From: Ctena decussata
Taxonomy: Eukaryota > Mollusca > Bivalvia > Lucinida > Lucinidae
Reading direction: 5' to 3'
NCBI GenBank assembly: GCA_963989385.1
Contig: OZ022501.1
Span: 22,592,102-22,656,101, forward strand
Length of the DNA: 64,000 nt
Shown: one piece after another, positions 56,230-64,000 of the stretch
How positions within the stretch are numbered: position 1 is the first letter of the stretch
How the letters are laid out: each line of letters starts with the position of its first letter
Translations under genes and position numbers: made by a program
Notes under the pieces: model-generated
What the model was told of the DNA's origin: nothing
Database searches by the model: none
The model's input: the letters and a program-made list of their open reading frames with translations, nothing else

Positions 56230-56534
56230 CCTCATTAGAACCATCTTAGTGGGATCCTGTGGGCACATTACGTCGCATCGACATCAGCAGAGCTGTAGAT
56301 AAGGGGGGTATATGATGATAAATGAGGGATAATTTTTCTTATTTCTCAATGAAACCATATGTTGTGATCCCTCACCTGAACCATCTCGACAAGACGGTTC
56401 AGATGAGGGGTCACAACATATGTTTTTATGCAGAATTAACAAAAATTATCCCTAATTATCACCAAATACCCCCTTTTATGTAGTGCTCTGCATCAGTACT
56501 ACGTCATTTCAATATCGTGCCTGCTGGGATGGTT
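56230..56534. mobile_element. Fold-back element, ~305 bp
   Basis: GAACCATCTTAGTGGGATCC at the left and GCCTGCTGGGATGGTTC at the right, with inner ATATGTTGTGATCCCTCACC / GAGGGGTCACAACATATG, are complementary around a centre near 56392. A related part (GAACCATCTTGGTGAGCTGG) lies at 56822-56890. Confidence 0.7.
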
Positions 56535-57495
56535 CTAAAGATACTTAGGTATTAATTACCAAGATGATTCTGCATGAGGAAGCACAACATATGTTTTTAC
56601 GGACAATTAGCAGGTTTATAGTAAAAAATATTTTGATAAGGTCATCTGTGCCTCAATGTAACAGTATAGATAAATGTTGGGCTTTTATTCCCAGACCAGA
56701 GCTGCAGTGCTTAAGAGAAACTTTTTCTCTGTCCAGCTCTGAATATTAAGGGGGTTAATTATCTGATGAGAAGCCTGTGATCATTTCTGTTAATTAACAG
56801 TTTACATATAAATCCTCTTTAAGAACCATCTTGGTGAGCTGGTTCTAATGAGTGGTCAGTTACATATGCCTTTACGGAAAACTAAGAAAAACCATCCCAG
56901 AAATATGACTGTAATAGTCCCTTCTTCTTGGTCTTTGGTACAGGGATGGAATGAGATAAAATTTACACCTTAACTTCTTCAATGGACATCTCATACTTTT
57001 GAAATTTAATGTGCTGGGCTACCTTTATTCATCATCAGGGCTACAGAAATCCGATTTTTTGTCGGTCCAGACCGATTTTGAGTTCGAAAAACCGATTCAG
57101 TTGGCAAAAGGCACATTTTTTTCGGTCCGAAAAAACACGATTTGCAATGTATGATGACATAATTACCTGGATTTTAGTCATGTGTCATATTAATAATCGA
57201 ATAATCACGCACTGCTATCAAAAGTTATCACAGATAAACAAAGTGTCGATTGTTTTGCCAAGGTGCGAACACTGACTCAATTTTAGAAATCTTCGATAAT
57301 TAGCACGTGTCACAATTCTGGCCAGTGGCGAAGGTTTACACACATACACGTGCCGATGCACGGAAAAAGGCTGTCCAACATAAGGTTACTGACTATTGTA
57401 TACTTTCAAAGATAGCATAAGGAAAGAATTTGACTAGCAAAAAGAATATTTAAACCGGATTTGATTATGTGCAGTCTGGTCCGTTTTTTTAGCCG

Positions 57496-57684
57496 ATGTC
57501 ATTTCTCGCGCAGAAAAGAATATTGTTTTTTCTTCGTCCGAAGGTATCTTTTTGCAAGTATTTCAAGGGAATTAACTCGAATACAGTAAAATATGTCAAT
57601 CGTAATACTTCGGCCAATTCGGTAAATGAAGATCGGCGAGGACGTCCGATTGGAACAGCATTTGTACTTTCACTTTCGGTCTGA
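57496..57684 (+). CDS. Short ORF inside the hAT-type element, possible transposase remnant
   Basis: 62 codons from an ATG, beginning MSFLAQKRILFFLRPKVSF and containing NRNTSANSVNEDRRGRPIG. It lies wholly between the element's inverted repeats. An N-terminal KRIL.FF-like start is seen in some hAT transposases, but I cannot identify the family from this length, and it lacks any catalytic region. It may also be a captured host fragment. Confidence 0.3.
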   Translation: MSFLAQKRILFFLRPKVSFCKYFKGINSNTVKYVNRNTSANSVNEDRRGRPIGTAFVLSLSV

Positions 57685-57691
57685 CTGTCTC

Positions 57692-57725
57692 TGCGCTTTA
57701 AAGCGCATTTGCGCTTTAAAGCGCA
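57692..57725. repeat. Two adjacent copies of palindrome TGCGCTTTAAAGCGCA
   Basis: A 16-bp perfect palindrome repeated with 2 bp between copies, inside the hAT-type element. It could bind a dimeric factor or transposase. No evidence beyond symmetry. Confidence 0.8.
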
Positions 57726-58010
57726 TTTTTCACGATAAGTAAGAACATGTGGACTAAATGGCTACTTCAGCGATGACATCCGCGTTATAACGGCGCTCCA
57801 GTATAGTCATTAGTTTTCGTGACTTTTTTTGGATTGTGGAATACACAGTGTAGTCATTAGTTTTTGTGTCTATTTTGGATTCGTATGACGTCATCGGCCG
57901 CTGGACCGATTTGGATTTCAAAATTTCTGTAGCCCTGTTCATCATTTTGGCAGCTACAAAGATACAAAGATGGTGCTTTAAGCATATTAGATCAGGCTCA
58001 GACAGCCTAC

Positions 58011-58532
58011 ATACTGTAGTAATCCTAACCAGTGGCGGATCCAGAGGGGGTTCAGGGGGCTCAAACGAACCCACTTCTTCAGCCTTAATTATTTCATTTT
58101 CATGGGGAATTTCATTAAAATTGGTCAAAATGCACAAATCGAACCCCCCTCAGCTAATTTGAAACCCATTTCCGAAATTTCTGGATCCGCCCCTGCTAAC
58201 AAACACTCCTGCTCTAATAGTGTTATATTAATTTGTATGAATTTCTGTGTGTTTGCTTGTTTGAATGACATAGCTCTTCAAATTGGGGCCAACTCATAAT
58301 GGAAAGAATTTGCTCCTAGAGGAGTAAAATGTTTCATTAAGAGTTGACCCCTAATGAGAAGGGAGGCAAACAAAGTAGAGTTGCTTACTCTTGAAAGTAT
58401 ACCCATCACATTTACATTGTATTTTAAAGATATTTTGGCAGTGGTGGTTTTACTTCACTTTAGACCCTAAAAAACACCCCTTTTCGTAAAATGCAACACT
58501 CCCGGGGTATTTAATAGGATTAATATGGTATG
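58011..58532 (+). mobile_element. MITE family H, copy 3, interrupted by a MITE
   Basis: ATACTGTAGTAATCCTAAC is split from CAAACACTCCTGCTCTAATA by the 58030-58195 insertion and continues to TTTAATAGGATTAATATGGT. The interior GAGTTGACCCCTAATGA and AAGTATACCCAT match copy 1. Confidence 0.72.
58025..58200. mobile_element. Small hAT-like MITE, 166 bp, 5-bp target duplication
   Basis: CAGTGGCGGATCCAG (58030) faces CTGGATCCGCCCCTG (58195). CTAAC lies on both sides (58025-58029, 58196-58200). Copies 1 and 2 of family H at 43337 and 44318 lack this insert at the same point, confirming the boundaries. Confidence 0.9.
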
Positions 58533-58610
58533 TCTGGATTCTTAGGCATGTAAAGGAACAGAATGAAGTCTCATTTTAGCTACACTGCATACAACGGCAT
58601 AGCTGCCAAT

Positions 58611-58683
58611 ATGCAAATACGCTGGTGCGTATTGAAATTTTGTCAAATTGACAAAATTTCAACATGCACCTGCATATTTGCAT
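58611..58683. repeat. 73-nt hairpin, 36-bp stem with four mismatches
   Basis: ATGCAAATACGCTGGTGCGT then ATTGAAATTTTGTCAA pairs with 58648-58683 around a single A. The inner 15 bp are perfect. Confidence 0.75.
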
Positions 58684-58689
58684 GCTGAA

Positions 58690-59530
58690 ATTTTGTAAAT
58701 CAGAGAAAAATTCACTACCAATAGTCCACAGACACAACAGTATGAAATATTTTTTAGGCTAAACGTCTTCAGTTTCCCTTAAAGGGTATAAAACCTGATT
58801 GTGCGTAATATGTAATTGCCTCTAGCTACGCCCCTGGCATAGATTGACAGACTGGTTTATGTTTGCATTTTCCTTATATACATGTACTTGTACATTGTAT
58901 ATGAAAACTGCAAAGGCTCAGATCAGACTGTGCAGATGAGCCTTTGTGGTTTTAATATGAGTGAAGCACCTTGTTTATCTGTTGCATCTTGTATAATTAT
59001 ACCTTTTCTAGACTTTATCAAATTAAGTATTGCAGATTTCTAATATAACATCTACCCTCTAAAACGATAGTAAAGAAGAGAATCTTTGTTAAGATTATTG
59101 CATGTGTACTTAAAGTTGACAGATTTTAATATAACAACCCACCTCTAAAATAAAACTGATGTGAAATTTCAATATAATGTGGATATAGCTTCTTAGCCAA
59201 CATACAAATTTCAGTAAGATTTGGGGGGAACTTTAAGAATACATAATTTGCATTTACATTTAACAGTTTGATTGTATGGAGTATTTCAGCACAACTGTTT
59301 GTCAACTTTGGCAAAAAAAAAATCCTATTAAATAGTTTGAGCTGAAATTTAATTGATTTTCTGGTACATGTAAAATCTATCTTGTGTTGGAACAAAGTTT
59401 AGGGATATTAGTTCTACAGGGTAAAATTGTTTGTGTCTTATTATTTTTCATTTTATTTACCTTGTAAAAAAGGTGTATTCATGTGAAGTTCTTACCAACT
59501 TGCGTAAAATAAAGATCAAGAACATTCAAA
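58690..59530. other. AT-rich stretch without recognisable gene
   Basis: The word CTCTAGCTACGCCCCTGG at about 58821 resembles a hAT end, but no partner end was found. ORFs here are short and AT-driven. Confidence 0.3.
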
Positions 59531-59533
59531 TTA

Positions 59534-59866
59534 CACAGGGTATAATCGATTCCGCCAATTTTCGCTTCCTGCAGAGACTGTACATCATATTTGGCTTCCG
59601 CCGAGACTGTCCGCGAACTCTTGCTTCCTGCCGAGACTTCTGTACATGATAAATGGCTTCCTGCAGAGACTGTCCGTGTGATTCTGCTTCCTGCCGAGGC
59701 TCTCGGCAGGAAGCAGAATCACGCGGACAGTCTCGGCAGGAAGCCATTTCTCGAGGACAGTAGTCTCTGCAGGAAGCAAGAGTTCGCGGACAGTCTCGGC
59801 AGAAGCCAAATATGACGGACAGTCTCTGCAGGAAGCGAAAATTGGCGGAATCGATTATACCCTGTG
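59534..59866. mobile_element. 333-bp palindromic element with internal GCTTCCTGC..GAGACTGTCCG units
   Basis: The ends CACAGGGTATAATCGATTCC / GGAATCGATTATACCCTGTG and nearly the whole length are self-complementary about a centre near 59700. Inside each arm a ~45-bp subunit (CTTCCTGCAGAGACTGTCCG type) repeats three to four times. ORFs on both strands encode nearly the same ~74-residue sequence because of the symmetry and are artefacts. AATT lies close to both ends. Confidence 0.85.
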
Positions 59867-60235
59867 AATTCTATGATACCGGAATTCAGTTTGGTGATTC
59901 TTCTAGCACCCGCATGACTCCTACTTTCTATTTACACTTTTTCAGGTGGTCATTATAGCCATTTCTTGGTGATAATGAACCTTTTAAAGACAGCAGTATG
60001 GACCCGTTAAAAATAGAAGTATGACTCAGAATTCTTAATATCAGTGAAGATTTTACTAGTAATGTAGAAGGTGAAGGGGTTATATTAGGCCTTCTGTGAT
60101 GAATTGGTTATCAGTTTGGTTTGCGATAATGTCTGGACCGATTTCCTTAGGTTACAGTCAAAGCCTGGCTTTAAATAGCAGATGACATCAGATATTGTGG
60201 TTAGTCTAGAACTTTCTGCTAATTAGCATGCCTTT

Positions 60236-61371
60236 TCGAAGCAAAGGAGAGCTAATACCGTATGCTATAACCTCGGCATCATAGTCCCAGTGTGTGTCAG
60301 CGTCTGCATTTGTGTCCGTGTTTGTGAGCAGTTTAACCTAGATGTTAACCATTTGGGTTTAGGTCTTTTTCTCACAAAGTATAAGAGCTAGAATAATTAA
60401 TGAAACTTGGTACACACTTACATGCAGCACATGATCACCTCGGTGTATGCACCATGTATGACCTTGACCTACTTGTCATAGTCTACTGACTTTGAAAAAA
60501 TTTAGGTTAGTGTATGTTAAGCAGTTGTGTTTAAGTCTGTATCAAAGCAGCTGTAAGGTTTAGATTCATGATGTTTGGTCTGTACTTGTATCTGGGTGAG
60601 AGCATTCTGAGTGTATAACCAACCATGTAGGACAGTGAACTACATTTTTAAAATTCACTGACTTTATGATATTTCTCAGTCCCCGATTACAGTCATGATA
60701 TTTTGCACACACATATTATGGACAAGATCATTTCAGCATCATCATCTATGTATGGATTTGACCTCTATGTTTTTCTTCATTGACTTTATGATATGCTTCA
60801 CTGATTTTATGATATTTCTCAGTCTCTGCATGGGTTAGGGCTATGGTACTTGGCACACACTAATATATGGACAAGATGATTTCACCATTACCATCCATGA
60901 ATGAATTGGACCTGTATTTTGCTTCATTGACTTTATGATATGCTTCACTGACTTTGTGATATTTCTCAGTCCCTATATGGGTTAGATACTTTGCACACTT
61001 CTACATATGGACAGGACCATTTTAACTCCATCAGCCATATATGGATTCGACCTGTATTTCTGCTTCATTGACTTTATGATATGCTTCGCCGAATTTGTGT
61101 TATTTATCTGACCCTATATAGGTTAGAGCCATGAATCACTTGGCACACACTTATATATGGACAAGAGCATTTTACACGACCATCCATATATGGATTTGAC
61201 TAGCATTTATGCTTCACTGACTCGGTCATATTTCTATGTCCCTATATGGATGGCAGTAATTATACTTGACACTCACATCTGGACAAGAGCTAGCCTTCCG
61301 ACGCCACCATTGCTGTGAGAGTCCATGCCAGCACCTGTAAGGGGTGCTTTGTTGTCTTCTGACAACTCTTG
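60236..61371 (+). mobile_element. Helitron-like element with ~120-bp tandem units
   Basis: The start is diffuse (GAGAGCTAATACCGTATGC region). Six or so units share CATTGACTTTATGATATGCT, ATTTCTCAGTCCCTATATGG and TATGGACAAGA. The 3' end is GTTGTC-TTCT-GACAAC (61351-61366) followed by TCTTG and T, like the other Helitron-like tails in the window. No protein is encoded. Confidence 0.65.
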
Positions 61372-61673
61372 TTTTTATAGAAGTTTCCAAACTTTAAAGG
61401 AAAAATCTGATTATTGAAATAATGTGTTGGCCAATGAGTACATTTTGTTCCTTTCCGATCTTTAAACCCCTAATAATGCATTATAGGTTAATTTAAAAAA
61501 GACTTCAATGGTCAGCAATAAGTATCGTGAACAAAAACTGACAACTCCCTCTTCCTTCTTCTTGTTAGAGTTGTCTCCACAGATGTGTATTTTGGGTTTG
61601 TTTCTGGCCTGAAACTCAGTAACCATTTAAAATGCTTACTGATACTTAGCAAGCACAGTGTGGCTTGAAACAG

Positions 61674-61908
61674 TTGAGCCATGACATGACAAAATCAACA
61701 AAGTGGCAAGGGAAGACTTAGATCAACCTGCGTGGGCATCCGCCCAGTCTGATCAGAGTCTTTATTTGCACTGAAAGGGTAGCTATGGGTCTAAGCTAGC
61801 TCCATGCGCACAGCGAAGACTCTGATCAGACTGGGCAGATGCCTAGGCTGATCTGAGTCTTCCCTGGGTGCACATGCCACTTTGTTGGTTTTGTAGTGTC
61901 GCGGTTCA
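61674..61908. mobile_element. MITE family G, copy 3
   Basis: TGAGCCATGACATGACAAAA, then TCAACAAAGTGGCA faces TGCCACTTTGTTGGTTTTGT, then AGTGTCGCGGTTCA. The inner CATCCGCCCAGTCTGATCAG / CTGATCAGACTGGGCAGATG are also complementary. Confidence 0.8.
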
Positions 61909-62211
61909 AATATATGATGAGTCAAAACAGATGGCCACTTGTACAACAACGGCTTGTCTGACTCGGACTTATGCAATTATCTTCGGATCATATAAGTACG
62001 AGTTAACTCGTGCTCAAGCGCGGATCAGCTCATATCTGATCGGCTTTTTCTCGTGAAGATCAAGTCATACTCATCTGAGTAACGATCAAGTTGCACTTGA
62101 ACAATAAAAATAACTGAGCTCGAAAATTTGTATTGTACCTAGTAGTAGAATACAGGCATCTGACCCTCGGTAATAAGTTCCAGTTCTTGGCACAAGTGAA
62201 CAGAGAACGTT

Positions 62212-62424
62212 ATGATAAGCCTGCGCACCATTACAGTCATATTACTCATAATAGCAGTCATTGCTGGCCGACATCATACATGTACCATAGCCGTATTGAA
62301 AGCGAGGAAAAATGAACCTAAATGCATGATTTTGCAGGCTGATCTTGGCAGCGACGTGTTCATTCGAAATTACGGGGCGCGCTTCCCGTATCTGCGACGC
62401 GACGGCAGGGGCATATGCGTATAA
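62212..62424 (+). CDS. Candidate small secreted protein, 70 aa (unit 1)
   Basis: The ORF starts at ATG with G at -3. It opens with a signal-peptide-like segment MISLRTITVILLIIAVIAG (basic residue, hydrophobic core, small residue at the possible cut), followed by a ~50-residue mature part with three cysteines and a C-terminal FIRNYGARFPYLRRDGRGIC then V. There is no recognised family. The copy in unit 2 is broken, which argues either for a young dead duplicate or for no real gene. An odd cysteine number and lack of splice or poly(A) evidence keep confidence low. Confidence 0.25.
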   Translation: MISLRTITVILLIIAVIAGRHHTCTIAVLKARKNEPKCMILQADLGSDVFIRNYGARFPYLRRDGRGICV

Positions 62425-62742
62425 AATCTTTAATGTTTGTTGATAGATGGGGACCTTATGGCCACTTGTACAACAACAGCTTGTCTGACTCGGACTTATG
62501 CAATTATCTTCGGATCATATAAGTACGAGTTAACTCGTGCTCAAGCGCGGATCAGCTCACATTTGATCGGCTTTATCACGTGAAGATCAAGTCACATTCA
62601 TCTGAGTAACGATCAAGTTGTACTTGAACAATAAAAATAACTGAGTTTGAACAGTACCTAGCATAAGAATACAGGCGACTGTCCCTCGGTATATAATAGA
62701 AAGACCCATTCCTTGGCACATGTAAATACAGGACACCATGAC

Positions 62743-62910
62743 CAGCCTGCGCACCATTACAGCCATATCATTCATATAAGCCGTCATTGCTGGCTAACAT
62801 CCTACACGTACCATAGCCAGCGAGAAATCTGGAACATACGGCGTGAATTTGCAGGCTGATCTTGGCAGTGGCATGTCCATTCGAAATTACAGGGCGTGCT
62901 TCCGGTATCT
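62743..62910 (+). pseudogene. Broken copy of the small ORF (unit 2)
   Basis: ACCAGCCTGCGCACCATTAC aligns with the start of the unit-1 ORF, but TATAAGCC introduces a stop after about 13 codons. Later differences include loss of 5 nt in TGCGAC(GCGAC)GGCAGG. If unit 1 is a gene, this is its pseudogene. Confidence 0.3.
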
Positions 62911-63039
62911 GCGACGGCAGGGACATATGCGCCCACATTCATTAAAGTTTCAGTTTTCATAGATAGGGAAGTAAATGAAAGATCACGTAAAGCGACCGTT
63001 TCTTCAGTATCATTTGTTCAGATTGCAAAACCCGCTGGT

Positions 63040-63480
63040 TTGCACTATAATCACTGTGTGAGTCCGTCCGTCCGTCCGTTATCAGTTAGCGAAAACGCTT
63101 ATAACTCTTGAACAGCATTCTATATTTTGATAAAATTTTGCATACTTATACATGTCAACATGTCTAACGATTCGCATACATAACCGTCTTTTTTGATGGA
63201 CGAGGCTTTGCTGAGCACAAGTTGAAAATTTACGGTCAAGTAGTGAAAATGCTCATAACTCTTGAACCCCGTGGTATCTATGGTTCAAATTTTGTATACT
63301 TATGTATTTTAACATTGTCCAGCCACCGGCATGCAAAAGGGTGACGAAAGTCTAAACAGTATTGCACGACCCACAGGTGTGCACTTTAATCGCTGTGCAA
63401 GTCCATCAGTCTGTCTTTCCGCTGTAGTCAGTGAGTGAAATTGCTCTTAACTCTTAACCACATGGTGTAGTTTGATAAAA
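63040..63480 (+). repeat. Helitron-like fragment with two to three ~150-bp units
   Basis: CCGCTGGTTTGCACTATAAT, GAGTCCGTCCGTCCGTCC and GCTTATAACTCTTGAACAGC recur as CCACAGGTGTGCACTTTAAT, AAGTCCATCAGTCTGTC and GCTCATAACTCTTGAACCCC. The GTCCGTCC stretch is shared with the other Helitron-like heads. No 3' terminus is seen before the window ends. Confidence 0.5.
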
Positions 63481-63499
63481 AATATGCATCATTCTACAA

Positions 63500-64000
63500 G
63501 AAATGACCAATTTCATTTCCATACATTCCTTCTGGCACCAGACACAGATTATTCTACATTCACCACGGATTGTGCACATTACCATCATTGTATTAGTAAT
63601 CATTGTTAGGAAAAAATCATCTGGATAACAAAGAAGTCAAAATTGGAATCTGTAGCACCCATCATGCACAGAATTTCACATATTTTCATATATTCCTGCT
63701 GAAACTTAGGGCTTACTTTTCTGCGTACATACAGGCTGCAGACCACAAGACTGATCCGGTTCTACACATAGGTAGGCAGTCGTTCCGTGACGCAGACATA
63801 TACTTAAAAGGAGTAGTTTTTGTCAAATGGTATCAGTTCAAATATAAAATCATAAAATGTGACGGCATCAAGCCTGTTCCGGACTTTTTTTTGCCTTATC
63901 AAAAACCCTTTACTGAAACATCAACTGTATCTTAATATATTCCATTTCTTTTAATGTCAAATACAAAATGATAATGTACTTACCTATATCTAACTTTATT
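63500..64000 (+). other. Unassigned window end with a 110-codon open frame
   Basis: The frame 63603-63935 is open but opens with TTG rather than ATG, has no recognised motif, and shows no clear acceptor. It might be part of an exon continuing a host gene, or chance. Confidence 0.2.

Larger units (their letters stand above)
57028..57945 (+). mobile_element. hAT-type element, 902 bp, 8-bp target duplication
   Basis: CAGGGCTACAGAAATCCGAT (57036) faces an ATTTCTGTAGCCCTG end at 57937. TTCATCAT lies directly outside both ends (57028-57035, 57938-57945). An inner, imperfect repetition of CCGATTTNGA words accompanies the termini. A short ORF (57496-57684) lies inside. Confidence 0.85.
61931..62966 (+). 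repeat. 527-bp tandem segmental duplication (two units)
   Basis: ATGGCCACTTGTACAACAAC begins each unit (61931, 62458). Long near-identical stretches follow (GACTCGGACTTATGCAATTA, AAGTACGAGTTAACTCGTGC, ATAAAAATAACTGAG). Similarity falls off in the second half, including the short ORF. Confidence 0.9.

Noticed and set aside
59585..59815. Two overlapping ~74-aa proteins on opposite strands
   Set aside because: They arise from a palindrome built of tandem subunits, so each strand reads nearly the same sequence.
36046..61371. All Helitron-like elements pointing the same way as a strand bias
   Set aside because: The four intact ones are plus-strand, but the related fragment at 9990-10170 is minus-strand, and four is too few to claim a bias.
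63603..63935. 110-codon host exon
   Set aside because: The frame has no ATG at its start, no recognised motif and no acceptor signal. It was left as unassigned.

Overview
This window reads as nuclear DNA of an animal, most likely a bivalve mollusc. It has no operons, no ribosome-binding-site logic and very few long ORFs. Nearly everything recognisable is a transposable element, and several families (Helitron-like/pearl-like elements with internal tandem arrays that start with a GCTCACC...GGTGAGC inverted repeat, tRNA-derived SINEs, MITEs carrying GATCAGACTGGGCAGATGCC-type words) are ones I associate with bivalve genomes. That assignment is inference.

Layout. 1-470: short tandem repeat. 940-1216: first copy of dispersed Repeat A. 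About 1.48-7.30 kb: one full-length, open APE-type LINE with an L1-like ORF1, an EN-RT ORF2 and a (TTGAC)n tail. Its ORF1 and ORF2 share a frame and are separated only by a TAG codon. 8-16 kb: a 63-bp palindrome with flanking direct repeats, a fold-back element, two mariner-like non-autonomous elements with TA duplications, and a degenerate three-copy repeat. 16.6-19.4 kb: a palindromic MITE, a SINE with target duplication, a truncated LINE 3' end and two head-to-head SINE copies. 21.0-23.8 kb: four copies of one TA-flanked MITE with SINE heads between them. 25-32 kb: intron-like or intergenic sequence with small hAT-type MITEs. 32.87-34.39 kb: a decayed second LINE. 35.5-41 kb: copies of a bivalve-type MITE around a nested Helitron-like element. 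41.25-43.28 kb: a 2-kb terminal-inverted-repeat element with a LINE fragment inside. 44.55-48.86 kb: a Helitron-like element holding about nine 455-bp tandem units. 51.66-53.44 kb: a pearl-like element. 54.5-59.9 kb: several inverted-repeat elements and a helically phased TTCAG array. 60.2-61.4 kb: another Helitron-like element. 61.9-62.97 kb: a 527-bp tandem duplication with a short candidate secreted ORF.

Host genes are scarce. The best candidate is one first coding exon at 55965-56100, with acceptor, Kozak ATG and consensus donor. A small signal-peptide-like ORF at 62212-62424 is weaker. Much of the rest may be intron or intergenic DNA.

The most interesting items are the ORF1-TAG-ORF2 organisation of the LINE, the nested Helitron-like elements whose tandem units carry nuclear-receptor-like motifs, the 10.5-bp phased repeat at 55.56-55.85 kb, and several insertions whose target duplications, and in one case empty-site paralogues, can be read directly. 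No tRNA gene, rRNA gene or CRISPR array is supported.
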